NCBI GenBank assembly: GCA_945875435.1
Contig: CAMCKH010000002.1
Span: 92,597 to 156,596 of the forward strand
Reading direction: 5' to 3'
DNA from: an uncultured Erysipelotrichaceae bacterium
GTDB taxonomy: Bacteria; Bacillota_I; Bacilli_A; Erysipelotrichales; Erysipelotrichaceae
Length of the DNA stretch: 64,000 nt
Shown here one piece after another: positions 54,728 to 63,455 of the stretch. Made by a program: the position numbers and the translations under genes. Every line of letters starts with the position of its first letter. Within the stretch, counting starts at the first letter, position 1. Under the pieces are notes generated by a model, which saw only the letters and a program-made list of their open reading frames with translations, searched no databases and was not told the origin of the DNA.

Positions 54728-56347
54728 CTATCTCCTTAAAACTATTTTTTTATCTACAATCTCATATATTTCATCAGCTATCGAAAGCGTTGATGGTCTA
54801 TGTGATATTAAAAATATTGTAGCTTTAAAATTATTTTTTATCAAATTTAAAACTGTTGCTTCATTTAAAGAATCTAAATAACTGGTAGGTTCATCAAATA
54901 TAAAGAAATCTGCTTCTTTAAGTGCGGCTCTCATAAGCTCAATTCTTTGTCTTTCCCCTGCAGAAAATGAATCTGCAGAAACAATGCTATCTAATCCTTC
55001 TTTAACAATTCTTTCTTTCATTTGAAATTTTGCAGCAATATTTAAAATCATTTCATCAGTAATATTATTGTTTTTGAGGGTGATATTCTCTCTTAAACTC
55101 TGTTTAAATATCTTACTATCTTGAAAAATATAGACAAATTTATTTTGAATACTTCTTTTACTATACAAATCATAATTTTTATCATTGAAATAAATATTTC
55201 CAGAATTTAATTTATACCATTTCATAATTATTTTCATAATCGTACTTTTACCACTACCGCTTTTAGCACTAATTCCGATTATTTTATTATTTTTAAAATT
55301 AAAATTAGTATTGTTAAAAACTTCATCACTACCATAGCTAAAACTTAAATCACTAGCTTTAATATCTAAAATATGTTCTTTAAAATCATTAAAATTATCA
55401 ACTTCATATTCTTCGTCCAATAATTTAAAAATATCATCGGCTGCATTCATAGCTCTTTTAAAGCCTAAAGGCAATCTGCTTAATTCTAAAAATGGTGCAA
55501 AACTACTCACAAAAACAATTATTGAAAGTAAATAATTATTATTATGGGTATCAATTTTCATAAGATTTAATGCAACATAACTATATAAAGAAACCATAAA
55601 ACCAATAATTAAATAAGTTGTTATTCCTTGATTGTAGTTTGATACAGCAATTTCTTTTTCTTTTAGATTAACTTCTTTACTTTTTAAATCAATTTCATTG
55701 ATTTTATTACTTAAATAATTAAATTGAATCAACTCTTTAATTCCTTTTAACGTATCTAAAAATATTGAATTATATTCTTTTTTAACTTCATTTTGTTTTT
55801 GAAGCATTAATAACTTATTGCTGTAAAATATCGGCATTATTATCGCAAGCAAAACAAAACAAACACTACTTAAAAACGCCAATAAATAATGAACTTTATA
55901 AAAATAAATAAATAAAAGAATAAATGCAATAGTTCCAGTCAAAGTCGGAGCAATAGTATGGGCAAAAAATATCTCTAAAGCTTCAATATCTTCTCCAATC
56001 ATTTTAATTAAAATACCACTATCTTTATTATCTAATTTATTAGGACTTAATTTTTTTAATTTATCAAAAACAATACTTCTCATATCTTTTAATGATCTAA
56101 ATGCTACATAATGACCAAAATAATGTTCACCATATCTCATCAAACCTCTAAAAATAGCTAAAAACACCAATATCCAAAGTATATTTAAACTTAGATTTTT
56201 ATTTAAAGCTGATTCCAATAAAATATAAGAAATTGAAATTACACTAATAAAACCCATTATCGCAAACATTACCGCTACTAAAATATAGGGCATCAAATGT
56301 TTCATAAATAATATTAATCTTTTTACTAAATTAAATGTTTTTTTCAT
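54728..56347 (-). CDS. ABC half-transporter with fused ATPase (SiaE/YbtQ-like)
   Basis: A 539-residue protein with six N-terminal membrane helices (1-about 310) and a C-terminal ATPase: Walker A AKSGSGKST, signature FSAGERQR, Walker B FIFDEPTSYLD and ISHRPST. The exporter fold is shared with the siderophore importers YbtPQ, so the direction cannot be read from sequence. It overlaps its partner gene by 17 bases, implying a heterodimer. Confidence 0.88.
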   Translation of the reverse strand: MKKTFNLVKRLILFMKHLMPYILVAVMFAIMGFISVISISYILLESALNKNLSLNILWILVFLAIFRGLMRYGEHYFGHYVAFRSLKDMRSIVFDKLKKLSPNKLDNKDSGILIKMIGEDIEALEIFFAHTIAPTLTGTIAFILLFIYFYKVHYLLAFLSSVCFVLLAIIMPIFYSNKLLMLQKQNEVKKEYNSIFLDTLKGIKELIQFNYLSNKINEIDLKSKEVNLKEKEIAVSNYNQGITTYLIIGFMVSLYSYVALNLMKIDTHNNNYLLSIIVFVSSFAPFLELSRLPLGFKRAMNAADDIFKLLDEEYEVDNFNDFKEHILDIKASDLSFSYGSDEVFNNTNFNFKNNKIIGISAKSGSGKSTIMKIIMKWYKLNSGNIYFNDKNYDLYSKRSIQNKFVYIFQDSKIFKQSLRENITLKNNNITDEMILNIAAKFQMKERIVKEGLDSIVSADSFSAGERQRIELMRAALKEADFFIFDEPTSYLDSLNEATVLNLIKNNFKATIFLISHRPSTLSIADEIYEIVDKKIVLRR

Positions 56348-58094
56348 TTAAAATTTCCTCTAATTCTTTTTGTTTATAATAGCTTTCTTTAAAAGATTGG
56401 TTATCTTTTAATAATAAGTCTGGTTGTGATAAAAAAAGTTTTGTGTTATCAATATAAATTACCAAATCACTATCAAGGACTTGTTTCATTTTATGAGTAA
56501 TAAAAATAACTATTTTATTTTTAGCTAAACTTTTTAACATATTTAAAATTAAGTTAGAACTTTCCTCATCTATATTAGATGTGATTTCATCATATATATA
56601 AATATGGTGATTTGAAAGCATTGATCTTGCTACTAGTAATTGTTGTTTTTGTCCAAAAGATAATAACTTACCACCTTCACCAACTTGACTATCTAAACCA
56701 TTTTTAAATTCAAAAGCAAAATTCATTAAATTATTTTCTTTTAAAAACTCTATGATTTCACTTTCGTTTTTATCTGTAGCGATAATTAAATTATCCATTA
56801 TGGTACCATTAAAAATAAAGCTATCAAAACTAGTATAAGAAACAATTGCTGAAATATCTTTTTCTGTTAAATTATCTATATTATGATTATCAAAAAATAT
56901 CTGTCCTTCTGAAGCACTTAATTCTTTTAGGATTAATTTTGCTAAAGTACTTTTTCCGCTACCACTTTTTCCAGCTATACTATAAAACTTACCTTTTTCA
57001 AAAATCAAATTAATATTGGTTATTAACTTTTCTAAATCATAACTAAAAGATAAATCTTTAATAGTTAATTTATCAACATTTTTTAAATTAATATCTTCAT
57101 TTTCTGTTTTTGTTGAAACACTATCTAAAAATGTGAATATCTTATCTGCCATTTTGATATTCATCATCAAAAGGTGCATACAATAACCTAACTCTCTTAT
57201 CGGTGTAAAAAATTCAGAAGCTATTAAAATAAAAAATATCACTTGAAAAATAGTTATACTATTAGTCAAATAAGAATTTATAATATAATATCCAGAAAGA
57301 CCAACTCCAAGATACATTACAAAATCCATATATCCTACTGATTGAAGTTGAAATGACAATAATTTCATAGTAGCCAATCTAAATTTTTCAGCTTTATTAT
57401 TAAAATCATTTTCATATTTTTCTATTGCGTTATGAACATATAGAGTATTTAAACCACTTAAATTATCAATGAATAAATTTGAAACATCTCCATAACTATT
57501 CCAATATTCCTGCATGATTTTAGCAGATGCTTTTTGCATAAGCATAATCGAGATAGGTATTAGAGGTAATAAAATTAAAAAAATAAGACTTGCATATGGT
57601 TTTATAAAAAACACTAAGATAAATACTGTGGTACAATTTAAAATCGATCTAAAATTTAATTGTAAATAAAGATTATAAAAAGTATCTAAACTATCTATTC
57701 CGTAAGATGCTACATTTAAAATATCAACACTACTCTGGTCATTTTTAAAATTCTTATGGTTATCTTTAAAAGCGTTTAAAAATTTTCTTTTAATACTATT
57801 TCTACCATAGTTAGAAACAATTCCTTGGTATTTCTTAGCATAACTTGATAATAAAAATCCAAATATATTTACTATTAATAAAAGCAATAAACTTTCTATT
57901 AATTTAATTTCAACTTTATTTATTATCTTTTCAATATTAATCGCAATAATGAAAAAAGAAATTACTCTAGTTAAAAATTGTAAATAACTGAAAAAATAAG
58001 ATAAATACATTTCTTTATTTACATCTTTAATTTCATTCATTAATTTTTGCTTTAAAATTTTTCTTCTAGTTTTATCTATTTTATTATTTTTCAT
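56331..58094 (-). CDS. ABC half-transporter with fused ATPase (SiaD/YbtP-like)
   Basis: First gene of the run, 587 residues: six membrane helices (about 30-310), then an ATPase with Walker A GKSGSGKST, signature LSFGQKQQ and IYIYDEITSNID (catalytic Glu present). Partner of the next gene. A -10-like TAGAAT ends nine bases before the ATG, and no ribosome-binding site is evident, so translation may be leaderless. The cluster order ABC, ABC, S, T, A matches streptococcal siaDEFGH. Confidence 0.88.
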   Translation of the reverse strand: MKNNKIDKTRRKILKQKLMNEIKDVNKEMYLSYFFSYLQFLTRVISFFIIAINIEKIINKVEIKLIESLLLLLIVNIFGFLLSSYAKKYQGIVSNYGRNSIKRKFLNAFKDNHKNFKNDQSSVDILNVASYGIDSLDTFYNLYLQLNFRSILNCTTVFILVFFIKPYASLIFLILLPLIPISIMLMQKASAKIMQEYWNSYGDVSNLFIDNLSGLNTLYVHNAIEKYENDFNNKAEKFRLATMKLLSFQLQSVGYMDFVMYLGVGLSGYYIINSYLTNSITIFQVIFFILIASEFFTPIRELGYCMHLLMMNIKMADKIFTFLDSVSTKTENEDINLKNVDKLTIKDLSFSYDLEKLITNINLIFEKGKFYSIAGKSGSGKSTLAKLILKELSASEGQIFFDNHNIDNLTEKDISAIVSYTSFDSFIFNGTIMDNLIIATDKNESEIIEFLKENNLMNFAFEFKNGLDSQVGEGGKLLSFGQKQQLLVARSMLSNHHIYIYDEITSNIDEESSNLILNMLKSLAKNKIVIFITHKMKQVLDSDLVIYIDNTKLFLSQPDLLLKDNQSFKESYYKQKELEEILNEKNI

Positions 58095-58103
58095 ACGATA
58101 TTA

Positions 58104-58109
58104 ATTCTA
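58104..58109 (-). promoter_or_regulatory. Possible -10 box of the siaDEFGH-like operon
   Basis: TAGAAT on the minus strand, nine bases before the ATG. Its upstream elements would lie in the T-run of the neighbouring terminator. Confidence 0.3.
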
Positions 58110-58112
58110 ACA

Positions 58113-58144
58113 TAAAAAAAAGGAAAAGCTCCATTACAGAGCTT
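58113..58144 (-). terminator. Terminator upstream of the siaDEFGH-like operon
   Basis: On the minus strand AAGCTC (58144-58139) pairs with GAGCTT (58131-58126), followed by TTCC and eight T. It ends transcription from the Rrf2-oxidoreductase-hydrolase operon. Confidence 0.7.
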
Positions 58145-58316
58145 CATGAAAAAATTATTACAACCTTATTAAAACATATTAAAGTGAAAATAATGTGAAA
58201 ATTTTTTAAAATTTAATTAGATTAAATCCCAATTTCAATTTTCAATATCACCTCTTACTAGGTTTTTAAATAAAATATTATTCATACAAAGACTAATTTC
58301 ATTTTCAATAAATTTT
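58145..58316. other. Short intergenic region with possible coding remnant
   Basis: On the minus strand, after the hydrolase stop, the frame NEISLCMNNILFKNLVRGD is readable at about 58235-58305 and ends at TGA. It is not preceded by a ribosome-binding site and looks like the tail of a lost gene or chance. Nothing else is seen. Confidence 0.2.
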
Positions 58317-59153
58317 TTATTCAGATAAAAACGCAAGCAATGCTTTTGAAAATTCTTCTGCGTTTTGAAAGATAGCTCCATGACCTGAACTTTCATAAAT
58401 AATAAGTTGGCTATTTTTGATTTTTTCATGCATAACATAAGAATTTTCTGTCGGAACCTGCATATCCTTATCACCATTAACGATAAGGGTTGGTTGTGTG
58501 ATAAAACTCATATCATCTTCTGGAGCTTTTCCCCAGTGTTTAATAGCTTTTAGCTGCGTTAAAAATCCTGAAACTTTCATAGCTTTATCTGCATTGGTGG
58601 ATTTTCTTTCCCCCATACGTCCTAAGACTTTTTCAGCTTCAAGTCGTCCTTTTTCATCATGAGGATAAAAAATGTAACGTTTCGGATCAACTCCTTCCAA
58701 TCCTGATTTCAACATATATTGAAAAGTTTTTCTTGTTACCTCATCTATTTCAAGACCTCCTCTAGGACCTGTTCCTGCTAAAATCAAACGATTAACCAAC
58801 AAACTTTCAATTCTAACAATTTCTTGAGCAATAAACCCTCCCATAGAAAGTCCAAGCAAATTGATTTTACTGTAACCTAAAGTCTTTATAATAGTTATAG
58901 CTTGCTTTGCCATTTCTGGAATTGTAGCTGCAACTTTACCTTGGCTATCACCAACTACAGGTAGGTCTAAAACAATGATATGTTCTTTTTCAGCTACCAA
59001 GTCAAGCAATTTTGGATCCCACTGATCTAAGGTTGCAGCTAAGTGAATCAAAAGCACTAAAGGTATTTTTGATTTTCCTTTACCAAGCTCTCTATATGCA
59101 ATTTTTTTACCTTCTACATTAATATATAAATTATTTGTTGTAATATATGACAT
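58317..59153 (-). CDS. Alpha/beta hydrolase
   Basis: A 278-residue cytosolic hydrolase. Nucleophile elbow GLSMGG (Ser), oxyanion LLIHLAATLDQWDP, acid in NGDKDMQVP, and catalytic His in SSGHGAIF complete the triad. No signal peptide. It is third in a regulator-oxidoreductase-hydrolase operon whose base composition is richer in G+C than the rest of the window. Specific substrate unknown; the setting suggests detoxification of electrophiles or quinones. Confidence 0.88.
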   Translation of the reverse strand: MSYITTNNLYINVEGKKIAYRELGKGKSKIPLVLLIHLAATLDQWDPKLLDLVAEKEHIIVLDLPVVGDSQGKVAATIPEMAKQAITIIKTLGYSKINLLGLSMGGFIAQEIVRIESLLVNRLILAGTGPRGGLEIDEVTRKTFQYMLKSGLEGVDPKRYIFYPHDEKGRLEAEKVLGRMGERKSTNADKAMKVSGFLTQLKAIKHWGKAPEDDMSFITQPTLIVNGDKDMQVPTENSYVMHEKIKNSQLIIYESSGHGAIFQNAEEFSKALLAFLSE

Positions 59154-59161
59154 AATTTTAC

Positions 59162-60166
59162 CTACTTTTTAAAACTAAGAACGGTTTTTCCTCTTGAACG
59201 TCCATACGCCACCTTTTCTAAAGCGACATTAACTTCTTCAAAAGGATAAATAGTGTCAATTGATGGTTTTATTTCTAATTTACTAAAAATATCTGCTACT
59301 TCTTGTAGTTGTTTTCCATTGCTTTCTACAAAAATGAAATGATAATTAACACCGTAACTTGCAGCCATTTTATCAAATTTACTGCCAACTAAACCAAATA
59401 AAACCTGTTTCCATTTAGGTAAATTCATGCGTTTAGCAAAAGCTCCATTAGGCATAGCTCTTAAAGAAACCAACTGACCGCCTTTTTTCATGATAGACAT
59501 TTGTTTTTCCGTTTCTGCTCCACCCAGTGTATCTAAAACGTAGTCAATATTTGAAATAATTTGTGTATAATCTTCTTTTTTATAGTCAATAAACTGATCT
59601 GCACCAAGCTCCAATACTCTCTTTGCATTTTCACCATCCCCATTGGTGATAACAGTTAAACCCTTTGCCTTAGCAATAGGAATCGCCATACCTCCAACAC
59701 CACCTGTACCTCCTGAAATAAAAATGGTCTTTCCTTTTTTAGCATTCATAAGATCTAGAGCTTGTATAATTGTCAAAGCTGTTAAAGGAACAGCTGCCGC
59801 CTCTTCATCAGTTAAATAAGCAGGAACTTTTGCAAGAACATCTGCATCTACCGCTACATATTCAGCAAAAGCACCTATATTATTAAGAGGAAGACGGCAA
59901 AAAACACGATCTTTAACGATAAATGTGTTTACATTTGCACCAACTTCTTCCACCACTCCAACAAGTTCATTTCCTGCTGTTTGCGGTAATTTATAAGGTA
60001 CAATCATTTTAACTTCTCCACGAGAAATCATATTATCCAAAGGGTTCACACCAGCTGCTTTTACTTTTATGAGAACTTGGTTAGATTTAATTTTAGGTTT
60101 AGCAATTTCTGCTATAGTTAGTTTTATATTATTTTTTTTATAAGATATATGTTGTGCTGCTTTCAT
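59162..60166 (-). CDS. NADP-dependent quinone oxidoreductase-like (MDR superfamily)
   Basis: A zinc-free medium-chain dehydrogenase of 334 residues. The N-terminal GroES-like domain has AAGVNPLDNMISRG and AGNELVGVVEEVG; the nucleotide-binding fold shows FISGGTGGVGGMAI. No catalytic zinc cysteines are seen, as in quinone oxidoreductases. AGAAGGAG precedes the ATG. Lies between the Rrf2 gene and the hydrolase, with which it is co-transcribed. Confidence 0.9.
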   Translation of the reverse strand: MKAAQHISYKKNNIKLTIAEIAKPKIKSNQVLIKVKAAGVNPLDNMISRGEVKMIVPYKLPQTAGNELVGVVEEVGANVNTFIVKDRVFCRLPLNNIGAFAEYVAVDADVLAKVPAYLTDEEAAAVPLTALTIIQALDLMNAKKGKTIFISGGTGGVGGMAIPIAKAKGLTVITNGDGENAKRVLELGADQFIDYKKEDYTQIISNIDYVLDTLGGAETEKQMSIMKKGGQLVSLRAMPNGAFAKRMNLPKWKQVLFGLVGSKFDKMAASYGVNYHFIFVESNGKQLQEVADIFSKLEIKPSIDTIYPFEEVNVALEKVAYGRSRGKTVLSFKK

Positions 60167-60237
60167 ATTTTACTCCTTCTATTTGTGCTTGTATCCAATA
60201 CAACTTCAAGTTAATTTTAAAAAAATTCGACATTTAA

Positions 60238-60669
60238 TTAGTCGCGTTTTTGTTTTGCTGATTTATAAAGATTAGTAATAACATCATCTAAGGTCTGTTG
60301 TTTTAATTCTTTTTCTAATTGTTTTTCAAATTTGGAAAAAATAGGCTCCATAGCACTTTCAATGTGCATACCCACAGGACATTCTTTGTTGGTATGTTGG
60401 TGCATTTGAAAAAGATGAATGTGCTCTACCTCTTGTGTAGCAAAATAAATCTCCAATAAAGACATTTCTTTTGCAGATTTGTTTAAACGATAGCCAGAGC
60501 GACCTTGATGAGAAACGATAAGTCCTGCATTTTTTAAAAGCGCAATCACTTTACGAACATAGCTCGCGTTAGTTCCGATACTATCTGCCAATATTTGTGA
60601 ACTAAGCAATTCCTTACTCTCGCTTATCATCGCAAGTAAATGTAGGGCAACAGAAAATTTTGTATCCAT
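60238..60669 (-). CDS. Rrf2-family transcriptional regulator
   Basis: A 143-residue winged-helix regulator: LHLLAMISESKELLSSQILADSIGTNASYVRKVI is its DNA-binding half. Only one cysteine is visible in the sensor region (HTNKECPVGMH), so an iron-sulfur cluster of the IscR/NsrR type is unlikely and thiol sensing is more plausible. It heads the operon and a 23-base palindrome overlaps its promoter, so autoregulation is expected. Confidence 0.9.
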   Translation of the reverse strand: MDTKFSVALHLLAMISESKELLSSQILADSIGTNASYVRKVIALLKNAGLIVSHQGRSGYRLNKSAKEMSLLEIYFATQEVEHIHLFQMHQHTNKECPVGMHIESAMEPIFSKFEKQLEKELKQQTLDDVITNLYKSAKQKRD

Positions 60670-60685
60670 AGGCTCTCCTTTTGTT

Positions 60686-60708
60686 CTTGTAACTGTTACA
60701 GATACAAG
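60686..60708. promoter_or_regulatory. Palindromic operator of the Rrf2 regulator
   Basis: CTTGTAACTGTTACAGATACAAG is a 23-base imperfect palindrome with arms CTTGTA and TACAAG. It touches the -10 box and covers the predicted start site. Confidence 0.6.
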
Positions 60709-60734
60709 TATAGACTATCTTTTTTTGATGTCAA
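60707..60734 (-). promoter_or_regulatory. Promoter of the Rrf2-oxidoreductase-hydrolase operon
   Basis: Perfect -35 TTGACA (60729-60734), 16 bases, TATACT (60707-60712) on the minus strand. Confidence 0.75.
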
Positions 60735-60763
60735 GCTTTTTTAAAATTTATGGATTTGTTTTG

Positions 60764-60800
60764 AAAAAAACAAGCAGTATTTCTCTACTTGTCTTTTTTA
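60764..60800. terminator. Bidirectional terminator
   Basis: An A-run with ACAAG.AGTA pairs with TACT.TGT and a T-run around TTTCTC. It separates the response-regulator transcript from the Rrf2 operon. Confidence 0.65.
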
Positions 60801-60843
60801 CAGTAAACTACCAATCGTCTAAAGTTAGTGGGATTATAAAATT

Positions 60844-61007
60844 TTAAACCTTATTTTCTAAAAATGATATTTGTTTGTATTTAATACCAGAAAATTCTAT
60901 AAAGTCTTCTTTTAATCTATCTACATTGTTAATAAACAAATTAATCGTGGAGTTAGATATTCTACAAATGCAGGAATAATATCAATTACAGGAATTGCAA
61001 GTAAAAA
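60844..61007 (-). pseudogene. Frameshifted remnant of an unknown gene
   Basis: Downstream of the response-regulator stop, the minus strand encodes ILFLLAIPVIDIIPAFVEYL in one frame and INLFINNVDRLKEDFIEF in another, the second ending at TAA (60844-60846). Both look like real protein (a hydrophobic helix followed by a charged tail), joined across a frame change, with no start codon. It may be the end of a lost membrane protein. No family recognised. Confidence 0.3.
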
Positions 61008-61028
61008 AAGTATTTATTCTTTTTATTA

Positions 61029-61628
61029 TTATATCCATCCTTTTTCTTTTGCAATATTTACAGCAAGTAGTCTATTATCTACATTTAATTTCATTAAGAT
61101 TACAGAAATATAATTTCTTATTGTACCATTTGATAAGTGTAAATTTTCTGCGATTTCTTTGTTGGATAATCCTAAAGAAATTTCTTTCAAAATGGTTATT
61201 TCTTGAGTTGTTAATGGATTTTTTGATGTAAAAATATTTTCCATTAGTTCAGGAGAATATTCTTTGTTTCCTGCTAGAACATTCTTTATAGTTATCATTA
61301 ATTCATCAATAGAACGCTCTTTTAAAACATACGCATCTACATCGCTTTTAATTGCTCTTTCAAAATATCCACTTCTTTTAAAAGTTGTAACGATTATTAC
61401 TTTCGTATTAATTTTATTTTTACGTATCCATTCCAAAACATCAAGCCCTGTTTTTCTCGGCATTTCTATATCTAAAATGACGACATCAAAATTTTTGAAT
61501 TGTAAAATTTGTATAGCTTCTTCTCCATCTTTAGCTTGATTAACATGTGTAACTTCATCGTTTAAACTAAGTAATTTTACTAAAGCGTCACGCAACATAC
61601 TCTGGTCTTCTACAAGTAAAATATCCAT
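61029..61628 (-). CDS. LuxR/NarL-type response regulator (DesR-like)
   Basis: A 199-residue regulator: receiver domain with phospho-acceptor Asp53 ([11 protein letters not shown]), conserved Thr and Lys, then a LuxR helix-turn-helix ([25 protein letters not shown]). It lies two bases from the kinase gene. Likely controls the adjacent ABC transporter genes. Confidence 0.93.
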   Translation of the reverse strand: MDILLVEDQSMLRDALVKLLSLNDEVTHVNQAKDGEEAIQILQFKNFDVVILDIEMPRKTGLDVLEWIRKNKINTKVIIVTTFKRSGYFERAIKSDVDAYVLKERSIDELMITIKNVLAGNKEYSPELMENIFTSKNPLTTQEITILKEISLGLSNKEIAENLHLSNGTIRNYISVILMKLNVDNRLLAVNIAKEKGWI

Positions 61629-61630
61629 AA

Positions 61631-62710
61631 TTAACTCCTTTCTTGAGATAAAGAAACTTTTATAATTGTTGGGCTTTTTAAGTTTTCTATTTTTACGCTA
61701 CCACCAAAATTATTTACTCTCGAATTAATATTTTTTAATTCTTGGTGTGTAGTGAATCCTTTTCCATTATCTTCTATTAGCATAATGATAAAGTTACTTT
61801 CTTCTGTAATAGTTATTTTAACAAATGTAGCTTTACTATGTTTAATAATATTGTTAATACTTTCTCTAATAACCATAGAAAGTGTAGATTGTAATGTAGG
61901 GTTCAAAGAGGATAGGTTTATCTTTTTTACAATTTCTAAATTAATATTTGCTAAGTTAAGTGTTTTTTCTGATATAGCCAACTCTTCTTCAATAGTTATA
62001 TAAGATATGTTATGAACTATTTTTCTGACATCTTTCATCGCTTTTTTTGTCGTTGTATTTATTTCACTAAGTTCAGTTTTTAATTCATCATATTTTTCTT
62101 TTTCTAAAAGTTTTAGTGATAATTCGGACTTTAAACTTAACATCGCAAAAATATGTCCCAGCGTGTCATGAAGATCACGCCCAATACGATTACGTTCATT
62201 TTCTGCGAGTAGGTTGTTAATATATTCATTTTGTTTTAAAATATGTTCTTTATTTTTTCTATCAATAATAGCATATCTCGTTGCAAAGTGCATAAAAACA
62301 CAAACAGATAACATTGTAAGTCCTACTAATTTTTCAAAGTTAGTCGTAATTTTTAATGAGATGATGAAGATTAGACAAATTGTAGTAATAATAAATACTA
62401 TATTTTTAAAAGTTTTAAAATTTGTTTCTTCATATTTGTAATTTATTAAACTACTTAAATACATAAAGCATAATACATTAGCAACATTTGAAAAATATAC
62501 AGTTGCTATAATATATAAACACATATATATCCACATTGATGAAATTACTATTTTGTTTTTTACGTATAAACTTGCTAAAAAGCAAATTGCCATTAATATT
62601 GTCGTAATAAGCGGAAAATATTTAATGCCACTTTCAACACTATAATAAAGTGGAAATACGAGCCAAACTAATGATATTAAAAACATTACATCATTTTTCA
62701 AAATTTTCAA
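61631..62710 (-). CDS. Sensor histidine kinase, DesK/HisKA_3 type
   Basis: A 359-residue kinase with four to six N-terminal membrane helices (1-about 150) and no large external domain. The phospho-acceptor His181 lies in [14 protein letters not shown], and the HATPase domain shows [15 protein letters not shown] and DNGKGF. This layout suits sensing of membrane state or of the linked transporter. Pairs with the response regulator two bases downstream. Confidence 0.93.
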   Translation of the reverse strand: MKILKNDVMFLISLVWLVFPLYYSVESGIKYFPLITTILMAICFLASLYVKNKIVISSMWIYMCLYIIATVYFSNVANVLCFMYLSSLINYKYEETNFKTFKNIVFIITTICLIFIISLKITTNFEKLVGLTMLSVCVFMHFATRYAIIDRKNKEHILKQNEYINNLLAENERNRIGRDLHDTLGHIFAMLSLKSELSLKLLEKEKYDELKTELSEINTTTKKAMKDVRKIVHNISYITIEEELAISEKTLNLANINLEIVKKINLSSLNPTLQSTLSMVIRESINNIIKHSKATFVKITITEESNFIIMLIEDNGKGFTTHQELKNINSRVNNFGGSVKIENLKSPTIIKVSLSQERS

Positions 62711-62715
62711 TTACA

Positions 62716-63453
62716 TCACCTCTGTTTATTTCTAACGATTATCGTAATTACTATTAAAATTATAATATATCCAAATAAAATTAATAAACTATTATATGCA
62801 ATTTCGTGATTGTTAAGATAATTAACTACTAATTCTCTTGCATGGTGAGTTGGCATTATTTTGGCGATATTTTTTAGTGAGTCAGGGAATTGGCTAATAG
62901 GCCACCATAGTCCTCCAATCATACCTAGAAAAATATATAAAACGTTAGAAACAACTGACAATTTCTCGGTAGATTTTATTTGACTTAGTAAAATACCAAA
63001 TCCTAACATGCAAATACTCCCTAGAAGAGCTAGTGATAATGAAATAATCCATTCTCTCAATTCTAAGTTTACACATTTGAAATATTTTGCAATAGAAAAA
63101 ACGATAATAATACCTATAACAAAGTTAATGAATACACGGATAAATTTTGCTATGTAATACTGCCATATTTTTATTGGTGCTTGTTCAATGAATAAAAACC
63201 AGTTATTATTTCTATCTTCAACTAGTGCAATAGGGAATGTAAAAAGTGCGAAGCTAAGACTACTATAAATAGCCATAGATACCATAAAATCACGAACAAC
63301 GATAGGCAAAACTTCTTGGGGTATATCTTTAGTCATCATAGTCGTTATTAAAAGAAATAATCCTACGGGTAATCCTATTCCTATAACAAATGAACCAACA
63401 TTTCTTTTTGTAAAAATATATTCAATTTTTAATAGATTTAATAAATTTTTCAT
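62716..63453 (-). CDS. ABC-2 type transporter permease
   Basis: A 245-residue protein with six hydrophobic helices and an ABC-2 signature region near GGLWWPISQFPDSLKNIAK. It lies two bases from the ATPase gene and five from the kinase gene, giving an ATPase-permease-kinase-regulator operon, often used against antimicrobial peptides or ionophores. The substrate is inferred only from that pattern. Confidence 0.9.
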   Translation of the reverse strand: MKNLLNLLKIEYIFTKRNVGSFVIGIGLPVGLFLLITTMMTKDIPQEVLPIVVRDFMVSMAIYSSLSFALFTFPIALVEDRNNNWFLFIEQAPIKIWQYYIAKFIRVFINFVIGIIIVFSIAKYFKCVNLELREWIISLSLALLGSICMLGFGILLSQIKSTEKLSVVSNVLYIFLGMIGGLWWPISQFPDSLKNIAKIMPTHHARELVVNYLNNHEIAYNSLLILFGYIIILIVITIIVRNKQR

Positions 63454-63455
63454 AG

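Noticed and set aside
58235..58477. 80-codon minus-strand frame overlapping the hydrolase end
   Set aside because: Most of it is an out-of-frame reading of the hydrolase; only its tail beyond 58316 is noted as a possible remnant.
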